Below, one piece after another: positions 49,844 through 59,954 of a stretch of DNA of 64,000 bases. Numbering within the stretch: the stretch's first letter is position 1; each line of letters starts with the position of its first letter. Location of the stretch: contig NZ_LKST01000004.1 of assembly GCF_001412105.1 (NCBI RefSeq), positions 62,001-126,000 on the forward strand, in the 5' to 3' direction. The stretch comes from Corynebacterium oculi. Lineage in GTDB: Bacteria; Actinomycetota; Actinomycetes; Mycobacteriales; Mycobacteriaceae. Both the position numbers and the translations under genes were made by a program. The notes beneath the pieces were generated by a model. That model searched no databases and had not been told where the DNA came from. It saw nothing but the letters and a program-made list of their open reading frames with translations.

Positions 49844-51032
49844 TTGGATAAGAAGCCCTTAACACCCCGCCGCCACGCCCCACAAGCGCTCGCCCTGGCG
49901 TACTTCCTGAGCGCGCTGTGCGGCTCGCTCACGTCTATGGCGATCTCGGTGCATTTCGCCGTCACGGGCGCGGGGGTTTCTATGGTCACCGCCACGCTGC
50001 TGGCGGGGGCCATCGCGCAGATCGTCTTTTCCCCGCTCTTGGCCCCGCTCTTTGATCGCCACCCGGCCCGGCGGCTGGCCGTCTTGGCGTCGATGGTGGA
50101 TATGGCGATTCTTTTGGTGCTGATCGCCTGGCCGCTGCCCTGGGTGCTTGTTCTTGGGGCCTGCGCCAGTTCCACCACGGCGGGGCTGATTATTCCCGCG
50201 CTGTTGAATATCGCGGAGAGGCTTGACGGCCGGGGCGCGGCCGTGGCGTTTTCCCGCATGGATACCGCGCGCCTCGTCGGGGATTTTTCCGGCCTCATGC
50301 TGGGTGGGTTTTTGGTGCAGGTGGTCTCCTTGCGCAGCGTCTTTGCCTTGGAGTTGTGCGCCAGCGCCATTCTCATCGTCACGGTGCTGGCGTTCACCCC
50401 GGCCACACCGATGGCTCCCCAGGAGATGAAGGAGGGTTTTCTGCGCCGGGTATGGCAGGCACCTGCGCTTTTGTTGCGCAACCCACAGGTGCGCTCGGCG
50501 CTGCAATCGCTGTGGGGCGCTATTGTTTTTACCTCTATCTATAACGTCGCCCTGGTGTATTTTGCCGTCGATGTTCTGCATGCGGGCGGGGTGGGGTATG
50601 CGATTCTCACCCAGGCCTTCATCGCGGGCCGGATTGTGGGAGCCAAGGCTTCATCCCGGATACCGGAAGGGCGCTCACGCATGGTCCTCCGCCTCGCCGG
50701 GGTTGTCATGGGCAGCGCCATTGTGCTGGCCACGCTCTCCGGGAGTGTCGCGGGGGGCGGCCCTCGGGTTTCTCGTGGCGGGGATCGGCAATGCGGTGCA
50801 GGTGGCGGCGCTGCGGCTGCTGGTGGTGCGCGCCGTGCCCGCATCCGTGCAACCCAAGGCGCTATCCGCGATGTCGGCGGCCAATACCTCCGCGATGATG
50901 GTGGGGTACGTCATCAGCGCGCCCGTCGTTAGTTATCTTGGGCCCGCGCACGCGCTGGTGCTCTCCGGGGTGGGTACGGCGCTGCTTTCTCTTCTCCTTG
51001 GCGCGGCCGGGGCGGTGACTCGGCGGAGGTAG
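49844..51032 (+). pseudogene. MFS transporter with a one-base frameshift
   Basis: Residues 1 to about 303 read as a 12-helix MFS exporter (AYFLSALCGSLTSMAISV at the start). At a G6 run (50752-50757) the frame is lost; adding one G joins to ALGFLVAGIGNAVQVAALRL and continues to 51032, giving a normal ~396-aa transporter. As written the product lacks the last three helices. The only initiation codon is TTG 49844 with a weak ribosome binding site, so the 5' end may also be damaged. Confidence 0.8.
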
Positions 51033-51051
51033 GGTTCCCAACAAGTTCCCA

Positions 51052-51072
51052 TATTGACAATTATTCGCAATA
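51052..51072. promoter_or_regulatory. Inverted repeat upstream of the zinc ABC operon, candidate Zur box
   Basis: TATTG-acaattattcg-CAATA is an AT-rich 21-bp palindrome-like element ending 17 bp before ATG 51090, in otherwise GC-rich DNA. Location and AT-rich centre fit a Zur operator; the core matches the usual Zur pattern only loosely. Confidence 0.45.
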
Positions 51073-51089
51073 AGGGTTAGGTGGACAGC

Positions 51090-51965
51090 ATGATTCGTCT
51101 CCGTACCGCCCTCACCGCAACGGCGCTCGCGGCGCTCCCCACCCTCAGCGCCTGTTCCAGCACCCCCGCCACCGACGCGGAGGGCACAGAGGAAAATAGC
51201 ACCATCGTCGCCTCTACCTCCGTGTGGGGCGACCTCGCCAGCAGCGTCACCGAGGGCACCGGCGCGGAGGTCACCTCCATCATCACCGGCGACGTCACCG
51301 ATCCCCACCACTTCAGCCCCAGCGCCGCCGATATGGCCCGCGCGCACGGCGCCTCCTTTGTGGTGGCCGGTGGCGGGGGCTATGACGCCTGGCTTTACGA
51401 GGGGTTAGACGATAGCCAGGTGGTGCACGCCCTGCCGCTGACCGCCCACTCCCACGATCACGGCGCCGGCCACACGGATACCGGCCAAGAGATCACCAAC
51501 GAGCACATCTGGTTTGACCTCGATTCCCTCTCCGAGGTAGCCCAGGAGATCGCCGATCGCGTTCCCGACGCAGACGCCACCGCCACCAAGGAGAATCTCG
51601 CCCGGCTCAAGGAACGCCTGGCCGCCCTCCCCCAGGCACGGTTGGCTCAGACGGAGCCCATCGCGGATTACCTCATCGAGGATTCCCCCCTGGAGGAGGT
51701 CACCCCCCAGGGCTACCGGCACGCCACCCTGGCCGAGAGCGAGCCCGCCGCCGCCGACCTCGCGGAGTTCCTGGAGCTCATCGAGTCCGGCGGAATTGAT
51801 GCCTTGGTGTATAACCCGCAAACCGCCACGGACATGACCAAGCGCATTCGCCAGGCCGCCGAGGATAAGGGAATAACGGTGGTGGAGGTATCGGAAACGC
51901 CGGCGGAGGGGCAAGGTAGCATTGATTTCCTTACCCAGGCGATCAATAATTTTGAATCTATTTAG
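51090..51965 (+). CDS. znuA: Zinc-binding lipoprotein of an ABC importer
   Basis: A 291-aa cluster A-I solute-binding protein. Lipobox LSAC (Cys about residue 22), metal-ligand His in DPHHFSPSA, His-rich loop HSHDHGAGH, His in NEHIWFD and the YNPQT segment. It captures zinc (or manganese) outside the cell for the following ATPase and permease. A GTG at 51081 is an alternative start. Gene name by family and C. glutamicum synteny. Confidence 0.88.
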   Translation: MIRLRTALTATALAALPTLSACSSTPATDAEGTEENSTIVASTSVWGDLASSVTEGTGAEVTSIITGDVTDPHHFSPSAADMARAHGASFVVAGGGGYDAWLYEGLDDSQVVHALPLTAHSHDHGAGHTDTGQEITNEHIWFDLDSLSEVAQEIADRVPDADATATKENLARLKERLAALPQARLAQTEPIADYLIEDSPLEEVTPQGYRHATLAESEPAAADLAEFLELIESGGIDALVYNPQTATDMTKRIRQAAEDKGITVVEVSETPAEGQGSIDFLTQAINNFESI

Positions 51966-52035
51966 CACGATGGCGCGCCGCGCCGCCGTGCCGTTTCCCC
52001 CGTGTCCATGATCGTGATGATCCCGGTGATGCTCG

Positions 52036-52743
52036 TTGTCTAGTCCCCTCGTTTTCTCCCGCGCCACGCTCTCCCCGCTATGGGAGGGCGTGGACTTCCG
52101 CCTGCGCCCCGGCGAGTTCCTCACGGTGCTCGGCCCCAACGGCGTCGGCAAGTCCACGCTGCTCAGCGCGATCATGGGCACCCGTCCGCTCAGCGCGGGA
52201 GAGATTCGCGCCACCGATCGCATCGGCTATATCCCCCAACAGCGCATGTTCCCGGCCGATCTTCCGCTGCGCGCCCGCGACCTGGTTTCCCTGGCGCTGC
52301 GCCACGGGGTGCTGCGCGGGCGCGCGCCGCGCAGGGGGGATGTCGATAAGGCGCTGGCCGCCGTGGGTGCCACCGGAATCGCGGAGCACCGCGTGGGGCT
52401 GCTCTCCGGGGGGCAGCAGCAGCTGGTGCGCCAGGCCCAGGCGCTGGCCACGGAACCGGCGCTGGTGCTTGCCGACGAACCCCTGCTCAGCCTCGACCCC
52501 GCCGCCCAGGCGGCCACGGTGGCGCGGCTTGATGCTTATCGACGCTCCCGTGACGCCGCCATCGTCTTTGTCACCCACAGCATCAACCCCGTGCTGGGGG
52601 TCACCGACCGCGTGCTCTACCTCGCCCCGCACGGGCACCGGGTGGGCACCGTGGACGAGGTCATGCGCTCCGAAACCCTCAGCGCGCTCTACGGTTCCCC
52701 CGTGGACGTGGTGCGCGTGAACGATCGACTGGTGGTGCTGTAG
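52036..52743 (+). CDS. znuC: Zinc ABC importer ATP-binding protein
   Basis: A 235-aa ABC ATPase: Walker A GPNGVGKST, Q-loop YIPQQRMF, signature LLSGGQQQLV, Walker B ALVLADEPLLSLD, and His switch VTHS. The start is TTG 52036 because stops lie directly upstream in frame and the fold starts within the next ten residues. The 70 bp before it contain no separate gene. Confidence 0.88.
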   Translation: MSSPLVFSRATLSPLWEGVDFRLRPGEFLTVLGPNGVGKSTLLSAIMGTRPLSAGEIRATDRIGYIPQQRMFPADLPLRARDLVSLALRHGVLRGRAPRRGDVDKALAAVGATGIAEHRVGLLSGGQQQLVRQAQALATEPALVLADEPLLSLDPAAQAATVARLDAYRRSRDAAIVFVTHSINPVLGVTDRVLYLAPHGHRVGTVDEVMRSETLSALYGSPVDVVRVNDRLVVL

Positions 52744-53592
52744 ATGTTCGTGGCGGATACCCTCTACCTGCTCGGCGTGGACTTCGTGCAGCAGGCTCTC
52801 ATCGCCGCGGCGCTGCTGGGGCTGCTCTCCGGGGTGATCGCCCCGCTGATCGTGGTGCGGCAGATGTCCTTCTCCGTTCATGCCACCAGCGAACTCGCAC
52901 TCATGGGCGCCTCGGCCGCGCTGCTCGCGGGCCTCAACATCGGCCTGGGCGCGGTGGTGGGCTCCATCGCGGCGGCGATCGTGCTGGCGGTGCTGGGGCT
53001 GCGCGGCCAACAAGATAGCGCCATCGGCGTGGTGATGAGCTTTGGCCTGGGCCTCTCGGTACTGTTCATTCACCTCTACCCCGGCAACTCCTCCACCGCC
53101 CTCACCCTGCTCACCGGGCAGATCGTGGGGGTCTCCTCCGCCTCCCTGTGGTGGCTGGCCGCCGTCACCGCGCTGGTGGTGGGGGCCGTAGCGCTGTGGT
53201 GGCGGCCCCTGCTCTTCGCCAGCGCCGATCCCCTCATGGCCGCCGCCTCCGGGGTTCCGGTGCGCCTGATCTCCGTGTGCTTTGCCGTGCTGGTGGGCCT
53301 GGCCGCCGCGCAATCGGTACAGATCGTGGGCGCGCTGCTGGTCATGGCGCTACTCATCACCCCCGGCGCGGCGGCCGTGCAGGTCACCGCCTCGCCCCTG
53401 CGCGCGGTGCTTCTCTCTGTCATCTTCGCGGAGATCTCCGCCGTGGGTGGCCTGGTTCTGTCCCTGGCCCCGGGGCTGCCGGTCTCCGTGTTTGTGACCA
53501 GCCTGAGCTTCCTTATCTACCTGCTGTGCCGGGGCATCGGCTGGTGGCGCGGCCGAGCGGTGCGCCGCGATGAGGTGCGCGCCCGGCAATAG
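52744..53592 (+). CDS. znuB: Zinc ABC importer permease
   Basis: A 282-aa ABC-3 family permease with about eight helices. IAPLIVVRQMSFSVHATSELALMGAS is the family segment that contacts the ATPase, and QIVGALLVMALLITPGAAA the second signature. It starts immediately after the znuC stop. Third gene of the operon. Confidence 0.9.
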   Translation: MFVADTLYLLGVDFVQQALIAAALLGLLSGVIAPLIVVRQMSFSVHATSELALMGASAALLAGLNIGLGAVVGSIAAAIVLAVLGLRGQQDSAIGVVMSFGLGLSVLFIHLYPGNSSTALTLLTGQIVGVSSASLWWLAAVTALVVGAVALWWRPLLFASADPLMAAASGVPVRLISVCFAVLVGLAAAQSVQIVGALLVMALLITPGAAAVQVTASPLRAVLLSVIFAEISAVGGLVLSLAPGLPVSVFVTSLSFLIYLLCRGIGWWRGRAVRRDEVRARQ

Positions 53593-53603
53593 AATGGGCG
53601 GGC

Positions 53604-54410
53604 ATGGAAACCCGCACCCTCGACGTCCAGGGACGCACCCGGCGCTACCACGTGGTGCTGCCGCCCCACCCCAACGAGCACCCCGATCTCCTGCTCTACC
53701 TGCACGGCTCCCGCCAATCGGGGCGCATCTCCACCCGCTTCACCGGCCACACCTTTGACGAGGTGACGCGGCGCACCAACGCGATCCTGGTATATCCCGA
53801 CGGCGTGGGGCACCACTTTAACGACGCCCGCCGCGAACTTGACGAGCAATGCCGCCACGAAGCCATCGACGACGTAGCTTTCCTCCACGCGCTCATCTCC
53901 GGGTTCTCCCCCGCGCGAGCCTTTGCCTGCGGATACTCCAACGGCGGGCACATGACCATGCGCTTCCTCCTGGAGGCCCCCGGCGTGCTCGACGCCGCCG
54001 CGATCTTTGCCGCCACTCCCCCAGCCGAGGATAACCTGCTGGTTTCCCCAGGCTCTTACCAGCCCACGCCGGTGCTCTTCATGCACGGCACAGCCGACCC
54101 CATCACGCCCTACGCGGGCGGGCGCGTGGCGTTAGAGGGGGCCGCGCGCGGGGAGATGATGTCCGCACCCGGCGGGGCCGCGTGGTGGGCCGGGCTCAAC
54201 GGGCACACCGGCCAGCCGGAGGTATCCCGGCCCAGCCCCAACGTGGAGGTGAGCACCTGGGCGAGCGGCCACCCGGCGGTGCAGTTGTGGACGCTGCACG
54301 GGGTGGGCCACGTGGTGCCCTCGAACAAGGAGTTTGCCCAATCCCTGGGGCCCAGCACTACGGAGGTGATCGCCGCCGAGGTCGCAGCGGGGTTCTTTGG
54401 GATAGGGTAA
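53604..54410 (+). CDS. Esterase, PHB-depolymerase/LpqC-like
   Basis: A 268-aa alpha/beta hydrolase. LLLYLHGSRQSG forms the oxyanion hole, GYSNGGHMT the nucleophile elbow with Ser at about residue 113, and HGTADPITPY and HGVGHVV contribute catalytic Asp and His. No clear signal peptide, unlike secreted LpqC relatives, so it is probably cytosolic. Eleven bases after znuB and possibly on the same transcript. Substrate unknown. Confidence 0.85.
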   Translation: METRTLDVQGRTRRYHVVLPPHPNEHPDLLLYLHGSRQSGRISTRFTGHTFDEVTRRTNAILVYPDGVGHHFNDARRELDEQCRHEAIDDVAFLHALISGFSPARAFACGYSNGGHMTMRFLLEAPGVLDAAAIFAATPPAEDNLLVSPGSYQPTPVLFMHGTADPITPYAGGRVALEGAARGEMMSAPGGAAWWAGLNGHTGQPEVSRPSPNVEVSTWASGHPAVQLWTLHGVGHVVPSNKEFAQSLGPSTTEVIAAEVAAGFFGIG

Positions 54411-54499
54411 ACCAGGAGGGGAATGGAAGTGGCCCCCAGGATTACTCGCCGGATGCCGATGCCTGGGGTGCGCCGCGTTCTCACCCATCGCGCATAACA

Positions 54500-54528
54500 A
54501 CAGCCCCGAGCGCTCGGCCCGGGGCTGT
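54500..54528. terminator. Bidirectional hairpin between esterase and rlmB
   Basis: ACAGCCCCG (54500-54508) and CGGGGCTGT (54520-54528) form a 9-bp stem between two convergent genes. T-runs are short. 54411-54499 carries nothing else supported. Confidence 0.65.
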
Positions 54529-54571
54529 GGGGGATGGTGCGCCCGCCTACACGAACGCTCAATTTAAAACT

Positions 54572-55522
54572 TTACCCCGCCACCCGCCGCTGCCGCGCAA
54601 ACTCGGAGAGCACCGCCCCCGCCGCCACGGAGGCGTTGAGGGATTCCACCCAGGGTTCCATCGGAATGGACATCAGCACGTCGCAGTTCTCCCGCACCAG
54701 GCGGGAGAGCCCCTTGCCCTCGGAGCCGATCACGATCACCACGGGGTCCGTGCCGCCGTCGTAGGTATCCAGGGTGTGCTGCCCACCCGCCTCCAGGCCC
54801 ACGATCTGATACCCGGAGCGCTTGAACTCCTCGATGGTGCGGTTGAGGTTGGTGGCGCGCGCCACCGGCAGGCGCGCGGCGGTTCCGGCCGAGGTGCGCC
54901 AGGTGACCGCCGTGACGGAGGCCGAGCGCCGCTCGGGGATAATCACGCCGTGCCCGCCAAAGGCCGCCGTGGAGCGGATCACCGCGCCCAGGTTGCGGGG
55001 GTCGGTGATGTTATCCAGGATCACCACCATGCCGGGCTTGCCGGTTTCCGCGATGCCGCCGATGAGGTCATGGACGGTGGTGTATTCGTAGGGCGGGATT
55101 TGCAGCCCGATGCCCTGGTGGAGGGTGTTGCCGGTGAGGTTGTCTAGTTCCTGGCGCTGCACCTCCACCACGGAGATGCCCCGGGCGTTGGCGATGGCCA
55201 CGGCCTCGGAGAGGCGATCATCGTGCCCGGTGCCTATGGCCACCAGCAGCCCGGTGGCGGGAACCTTGGCGCGCAGGCATTCCACCACGGGGTTGCGCCC
55301 CACCACCAGTTCCACGGTGTCCTTATTCTTGGTGTGCCGCCCGGAGTTGCGGCGCTCGCGCTCTAGTTTCCGCTGATGAGCGGCGTGGTACACGCGGTCC
55401 TCGGCCTTGGGCGTGGGGCCCTTGCCGCGCAGGCCCCGGCGGCGCTGCCCGCCGGAGCCCTTGGTGGCTCCCTTTTTGTTGGTCTTGCGCAGGGCACCGC
55501 GCCGCTTATCGTTTCCGGGCAT
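54572..55522 (-). CDS. rlmB: 23S rRNA 2'-O-ribose methyltransferase, SpoU/TrmH family
   Basis: A 316-aa SPOUT methyltransferase. The basic N-terminal tail (about 60 residues) and substrate-binding domain with [13 protein letters not shown] precede the knot motifs [27 protein letters not shown] and [15 protein letters not shown]. RlmB of this type methylates G2251 of 23S rRNA. Located just downstream of cysS on the same strand, as is common in actinobacteria. Confidence 0.92.
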   Translation of the reverse strand: MPGNDKRRGALRKTNKKGATKGSGGQRRRGLRGKGPTPKAEDRVYHAAHQRKLERERRNSGRHTKNKDTVELVVGRNPVVECLRAKVPATGLLVAIGTGHDDRLSEAVAIANARGISVVEVQRQELDNLTGNTLHQGIGLQIPPYEYTTVHDLIGGIAETGKPGMVVILDNITDPRNLGAVIRSTAAFGGHGVIIPERRSASVTAVTWRTSAGTAARLPVARATNLNRTIEEFKRSGYQIVGLEAGGQHTLDTYDGGTDPVVIVIGSEGKGLSRLVRENCDVLMSIPMEPWVESLNASVAAGAVLSEFARQRRVAG

Positions 55523-55564
55523 GTATTCCTCCGTGTGCTTTCCTTGTTTCCGGTGTTTCCGGTC

Positions 55565-56953
55565 TCAGCGTTCCTTGAGCGCCCACTGCGCGCCCTCGGG
55601 GGTGTCGGTGACCTCGATGCCTGCGGCGGCGAGGCGATCACGCACCTCGTCGGCCACGGCCCAGTTCTTTTCCGCGCGGGCCTGGGCTCGCCTCTCTAGT
55701 TCTGCTCGCACCAGAATATCCAATGCCCCGTGCGCGGCCTCGCCGGTGCCGGTGTCCTCGGCCCAGTCATAAGGGTCCACGCCCAAAACGCTCGTCATGG
55801 CGCGCACCTGGGAGCCGATCTCGCGGGCGCGTTCCTCCTCTCCTGCCGCCAGGGCGGAGTTCCCGGCGCGCACGGCGGTGTGAATCTCCGCGAGGGCGCG
55901 GGGCACGGCGAGGTCCTCGTTCATGGCGGCGTCGAAGGCCTCCGGCCGGGTGCCCAGGGGTACCTCGCCCAGGCGGCGCAGGAAATCCTCTATGCGGCGG
56001 TATCCGGCGGCGGCCTCGTGCAGGGCGGCCTCGGAGTACTCCAGCACGCTGCGGTAATGGGCGCTGCCCAGGTAGTAGCGCAGTTCCACGGGGCGCACCA
56101 GGGTGAGGATGTGCGGCACGGAGAGCACGTTGCCCAGGGACTTGGACATCTTCTCCCCCGCCATGGTCACCCAGTGGTTGTGCAGCCAGTACTGGGCGAA
56201 GCCGTCGCCTGCGGCATGGGACTGCGCGGCCTCGTTTTCGTGATGGGGGAATTGGAGGTCCAGCCCGCCGCAGTGAATATCAAACTCCCCGCCCAGGTAG
56301 TAGGTGGCCATCGCGGAGCATTCCAGGTGCCAGCCGGGGCGGCCCGCCCCCCAGGGGGTAGGCCAGGCGGGTTCGCCGGGTTTGGCGGCCTTCCACAGGG
56401 CGAAGTCGCGGGCACCGCGCTTGCCTCGGCAGTCCGTTTCGCCCTGTTCCATGTCCTCCACGCGGTTGCCGGAGAGCGCACCATAATCCGATCCCTCGGC
56501 GGCCACCCAGGCCGCCACGTCGAAGTACACGGAGCCCTCGGCGGGGTAGGCATAGCCGGCGTCGATAAGCCGCCGCATGTACTCCACCATCTGGGTGACG
56601 TGCCCGGTGGCGCGCGGCTCCACGGAGGGCGGCAACACGCCCAGGGTGTTATAGGCCCAGGTGAACTCGCGTTCGTGGGTGCTCACCCATTCCCACCAGG
56701 GGCGGCCGTTCTCGGCGGCCTTGGTGAGGATCTTGTCATCAATGTCGGTGACGTTGCGGACAAAGGCAACATCGTATCCCTGGGCGCTCAGCCAGCGGCG
56801 CAGGATGTCAAAGGCCACGCCGGAGCGCACGTGCCCGATGTGCGGCTGAGACTGGGGGGTGGCCCCACACAGGTACACGCTGGCCTTGCCTTCGCGCAGG
56901 GGGGTGAACTCCCGCAGGCTGCGGGTACCGGTGTCATAGAGGCTGAAAGTCAC
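55565..56953 (-). CDS. cysS: Cysteinyl-tRNA synthetase
   Basis: A 462-aa class I aminoacyl-tRNA synthetase: zinc Cys in [13 protein letters not shown] as [17 protein letters not shown] with Zn ligands, and KMSKS as [10 protein letters not shown]. The ORF extends upstream, but GTG 56953 gives the standard start ([11 protein letters not shown]); a TACACT box just upstream suggests a leaderless transcript. Normal length. Confidence 0.96.
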   Translation of the reverse strand: MTFSLYDTGTRSLREFTPLREGKASVYLCGATPQSQPHIGHVRSGVAFDILRRWLSAQGYDVAFVRNVTDIDDKILTKAAENGRPWWEWVSTHEREFTWAYNTLGVLPPSVEPRATGHVTQMVEYMRRLIDAGYAYPAEGSVYFDVAAWVAAEGSDYGALSGNRVEDMEQGETDCRGKRGARDFALWKAAKPGEPAWPTPWGAGRPGWHLECSAMATYYLGGEFDIHCGGLDLQFPHHENEAAQSHAAGDGFAQYWLHNHWVTMAGEKMSKSLGNVLSVPHILTLVRPVELRYYLGSAHYRSVLEYSEAALHEAAAGYRRIEDFLRRLGEVPLGTRPEAFDAAMNEDLAVPRALAEIHTAVRAGNSALAAGEEERAREIGSQVRAMTSVLGVDPYDWAEDTGTGEAAHGALDILVRAELERRAQARAEKNWAVADEVRDRLAAAGIEVTDTPEGAQWALKER

Positions 56954-56978
56954 GCCTCTTAGTGTAACTCCCCGCAGG

Positions 56979-57755
56979 TTAATAGCGTTGCCAGGAGGGC
57001 TTGTGCTCCTCCACGTAGCGGTAGTAGGGGGCGTCGTGAAGCAGCGAGGCCGCCTCCGCGTCCACCAGCACCGTGGCGTGGCGGTGCCATTGCAGTATCG
57101 ACGCCGGGCAGGCCGCCGCAAGCGGCCCCTCCACCAGGCGTTGCACGGCCTCGGCCTTGCGCTGCCCGGTGGCCAGCAGAAGGAGGTGGCGGGCGCGCTG
57201 AATGGTGCCCAAACCCTGGGTAATCACCTGGTGCGGCACCTGCTCCGGGGAGTCGAAGAAGCGGGAGTTATCCGCCACCGTCTGCGGGTGCAGGGTCTTG
57301 ATTCGGGTGAGCGAGTTGAGGGAACTTCCCGGCTCGTTGAAGCCGATGTGCCCGTTGGTGCCCACCCCCAGCAGTTGCAGATCCACTCCGCCCGCGGCCT
57401 CAATATCGCGCTCGTAATCCGCGGTGGCGCGGATCAGATCCTCCGCCATGCCCGCGGGGGAATGCACGTGCTCATCGTGTACGTCAATGTGCGCGGTGAA
57501 CTCGCGGCGGATCGTGGCGTGATAGCTCTGCGGGTGGTCATAGGGCAGGCCAATGTATTCGTCGAGCAGGAACATCTGCGCCTGGGCAAAGCTTAAGCCC
57601 TCCTCCCGGTGGCGGCGGATCAGCTCGCGGTAGGTGGCCAGCGGCGTCGAGCCGGTGGAAAGCCCCAGGGTGGAGCCCTCGCGCACGTATCCGGCGATGA
57701 TCGTGGCGGCCTGCGCGGCCACCTCCTGCGGGGTGTCCCTGATGAGGATTTCCAT
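56979..57755 (-). CDS. nagB: Glucosamine-6-phosphate deaminase
   Basis: A 258-aa enzyme converting glucosamine-6-phosphate to fructose-6-phosphate and ammonia. Motifs: [21 protein letters not shown] and [16 protein letters not shown]. With NagA it feeds amino sugars into glycolysis. It lies 96 bp downstream of nagA. Confidence 0.96.
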   Translation of the reverse strand: MEILIRDTPQEVAAQAATIIAGYVREGSTLGLSTGSTPLATYRELIRRHREEGLSFAQAQMFLLDEYIGLPYDHPQSYHATIRREFTAHIDVHDEHVHSPAGMAEDLIRATADYERDIEAAGGVDLQLLGVGTNGHIGFNEPGSSLNSLTRIKTLHPQTVADNSRFFDSPEQVPHQVITQGLGTIQRARHLLLLATGQRKAEAVQRLVEGPLAAACPASILQWHRHATVLVDAEAASLLHDAPYYRYVEEHKPSWQRY

Positions 57756-57851
57756 GATCCCGCTCCTTATCCTCGGTTCCTCTTCCTGCCCATCATTCTT
57801 ACCGCTATTTGCCCCGGGCCGCTTTTCCCGCTTCTCCGGCTTCCTCCCGCG

Positions 57852-59003
57852 CTAGTTCGCGCCGCCGCTGCGCTCGCCCGCGAGCCACACCCCCGTCACC
57901 TTCCCCTGCGCGCCCAAGGACACAAACGTCGCGGGCATACCCGGACGCAAATCCCCGGCGCTCCCCTCCAACCCCAACACCCGTGCCGCGTGGGTGGAAG
58001 TCAGGCGCACCGCCGCCACCGCGCCGTGGCGGCGGTGATAGTTCCAAAATTGCTGGGCCAGGGTGCTCGTTCCCCCCGCGATCGCGCCCGGCTCGCCGCC
58101 CTCGGTGCGCAGGCGCGCCACCGCCTCGCGCACGCTCACCCGCAGCGGCCCCAGCTGGTAATCGCCGTCCGGCATTCCGGCCGCCTCCATCGCATCCGTC
58201 ACCGCCAGGGCGCGGGCGGGGGCGGCGGCCGTCACCATATTCACGGTGGCGTCGTGCAGGTGCACCCCGTCCGCGATCAGTTCCACCCAGGCCTCCTCCC
58301 GCGCGGCGGCCTCGATCAGTGCCGCCGCGGGGCCCGGCGCCCGATGATGCAGCGGCGGCATACCGTTGAACAGGTGCGTGGCCGTGACGGTCACGCCTCG
58401 CTCCCGGGCATAGCCCAGGATTGCCCTCACCTGCGCCGCACTCGCGTCCGTGTGCCCCAGCGAGGCGACGATCCCGTGCTCCGCGCACACGTCTATCAGC
58501 TCCCGCGCCCGCGCGGTCTCCGGGGCGAAGGTCACCTGCCGGATCGTGCTTTTCGACGCCGCGATCCATCGCCGCAGCATGTCCGGGTTCCCCGGTTGGA
58601 TACGGCTGGGGGCCTGCGCCCCGCAGCGCGCGGTGTTAAGAAACGGCCCCTCCAGATGGAGGCCGTGTATTTCCCCCTGCTCCACCAGTTCCCGCAGCAC
58701 GCCCACCTGGCGGCTCAGTTCTTGCTCGGTGCCGGAAACCAAGCTGGCCAGCATGGTGGTGGTGCCGTGGGCGCGGTGAAAACGCACCGCGCGCAGGCAC
58801 TCCTCCGCGCTGCCGGTGGGAAAGGCCCCCCGAAAGCCCCCGTGATTATGCAGATCCACCAGGCCGGGGATCACCATCGCCGCCTCCCGGGGGGCGGGGC
58901 CGGGGAGTTCCGTGATGCCCGTGATGATCCCGCGCTCCCAGGTCAGGCGCGCGTGCGGGTATTCCCTCTGGGCGGTAATAATGCGACCGCTGATCTCAGC
59001 CAT
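57852..59003 (-). CDS. nagA: N-acetylglucosamine-6-phosphate deacetylase
   Basis: A 383-aa amidohydrolase. The metal ligand region GLVDLHNHGGF, HLEGPF, HTDASAAQ, ATHLFNGMPP and the catalytic Asp in AVTDAMEAAGM are all intact. It removes acetate from GlcNAc-6-P before NagB. Twenty-one bases after the GntR gene, so regulator and nag genes form one unit. Confidence 0.95.
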   Translation of the reverse strand: MAEISGRIITAQREYPHARLTWERGIITGITELPGPAPREAAMVIPGLVDLHNHGGFRGAFPTGSAEECLRAVRFHRAHGTTTMLASLVSGTEQELSRQVGVLRELVEQGEIHGLHLEGPFLNTARCGAQAPSRIQPGNPDMLRRWIAASKSTIRQVTFAPETARARELIDVCAEHGIVASLGHTDASAAQVRAILGYARERGVTVTATHLFNGMPPLHHRAPGPAAALIEAAAREEAWVELIADGVHLHDATVNMVTAAAPARALAVTDAMEAAGMPDGDYQLGPLRVSVREAVARLRTEGGEPGAIAGGTSTLAQQFWNYHRRHGAVAAVRLTSTHAARVLGLEGSAGDLRPGMPATFVSLGAQGKVTGVWLAGERSGGAN

Positions 59004-59024
59004 GATCGCACTCTAGCCCCACCC

Positions 59025-59807
59025 CTAATTTTCTGCCTTCTCGGCGCCCTCTCCCGAGCCTTCGGTGCCTTCGGCGGCGTCGGTAAAGCCCCGTTCCTTG
59101 GCCTGCTTCTGAATCATCACGCGCAGCGGGGCGTAGTGCTGGCGCACGGCCTCCTCATAGGCCAGTACGTCGCCCTCGTGCAGGGCGTCGAGGATGCGCA
59201 GGTGCGCCTCCACGGTGCGCTGCGTGTTCTCGCTGCCATCGAGCCCCAGGGCGGGTGCCACCGCCGCGTGCACGCGGCTGAACACCTCGGTGAGCTCCTG
59301 GATCAAGGGGTTGGATACCTTGGCCATGAGCTGATTATGGAACTCCTGGTCGCGCGCGGTGAAGGGCTCGTCCCCCTCGCGTTCCTGGCTCATCGTCTCC
59401 GCCAGGTCGCGCAGCTTGGCCTCCGTCTCCTCGTCCAGGGCGTCAATGAGCTGACGCCCCAGGGAGATGTCCAGCGCCTCGCGGGCGTCCACGAGGGAGA
59501 GCAGGCCATCAAAGCTTCGCTCCGCCTCCAACACCGTGCGGAAGATCAGCCCATTGACCAGCGGCTCCAAAGAAATCTGGGAGACGTAGGTGCCGTAGCC
59601 GTGGCGCACCTCCACGATGTCCAGGGTGGACAGGATGCGCATGGCCTCGCGGATGGAAGAGCGGGAATAACCGAGCTGTTCGCACAGCGTCGCCTCGGAG
59701 GGCAACACGTCGCCCGGGGCGAGCTGATTGGAACGGATATATTCCTTAATACCTTCCATCGCCGTCAAGGCGGCGGAAGGAGTCCTGGCATGCAGGGTCA
59801 GGGGCAT
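59025..59807 (-). CDS. GntR-family (FCD) regulator of the nag genes
   Basis: A 260-aa FadR-type regulator: winged helix residues 14-80 (LPSEATLCEQLGYSRSSIREAMRIL) and an all-helical FCD ligand domain with the metal-binding residues D...H...H around ARDQEFHNQLM and the C-terminal AYEEAVRQHY. C. glutamicum controls nagAB with the GntR-type NanR, and this is a likely counterpart. ATG 59807 is preferred to a much longer ORF whose N-terminal extension spans a C10 tract and is not protein-like. Confidence 0.85.
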   Translation of the reverse strand: MPLTLHARTPSAALTAMEGIKEYIRSNQLAPGDVLPSEATLCEQLGYSRSSIREAMRILSTLDIVEVRHGYGTYVSQISLEPLVNGLIFRTVLEAERSFDGLLSLVDAREALDISLGRQLIDALDEETEAKLRDLAETMSQEREGDEPFTARDQEFHNQLMAKVSNPLIQELTEVFSRVHAAVAPALGLDGSENTQRTVEAHLRILDALHEGDVLAYEEAVRQHYAPLRVMIQKQAKERGFTDAAEGTEGSGEGAEKAEN

Positions 59808-59875
59808 ATGCTCAACACTCTTTCGCTTACGCGCGGCACCGGGCTCATGGGTGGTGAGCCGCAGGGGCCGCCTAA

Positions 59876-59887
59876 TCAGATGTCTGA
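59876..59887. promoter_or_regulatory. Palindrome upstream of the GntR-nag operon, candidate operator
   Basis: TCAGA-TG-TCTGA is a perfect palindrome with 2-bp spacer, 68 bp before the regulator start and next to a possible minus-strand -10 (TATAGC, near 59890). GntR/FCD proteins bind short palindromes in this position. The remainder of 59808-60279 holds no gene I can support. Confidence 0.45.
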
Positions 59888-59944
59888 CGCTATACGTTAA
59901 GCATAACGGAAGAAGTAAATAAGCACCACCTTTGCTAGGAAATG

Positions 59945-59954
59945 CCCCCCCCCC
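59945..59954. repeat. Ten-base poly-C tract
   Basis: Ten consecutive C residues in the 472-bp gene-free region upstream of the GntR gene. The longest homopolymer in the window that I noticed; it lies outside the likely promoter. Confidence 0.9.

Noticed and set aside
51966..52035. His-rich reading on the minus strand (EHHRDHHDHGHGG-like)
   Set aside because: Looks metal-binding and lies in a zinc operon, but it has no start or ribosome binding site and is part of a long antisense frame. Probably coincidence.
57609..59900. 763-codon plus-strand ORF
   Set aside because: Antisense of nagB, nagA and the GntR gene; composition is that of a shadow frame.
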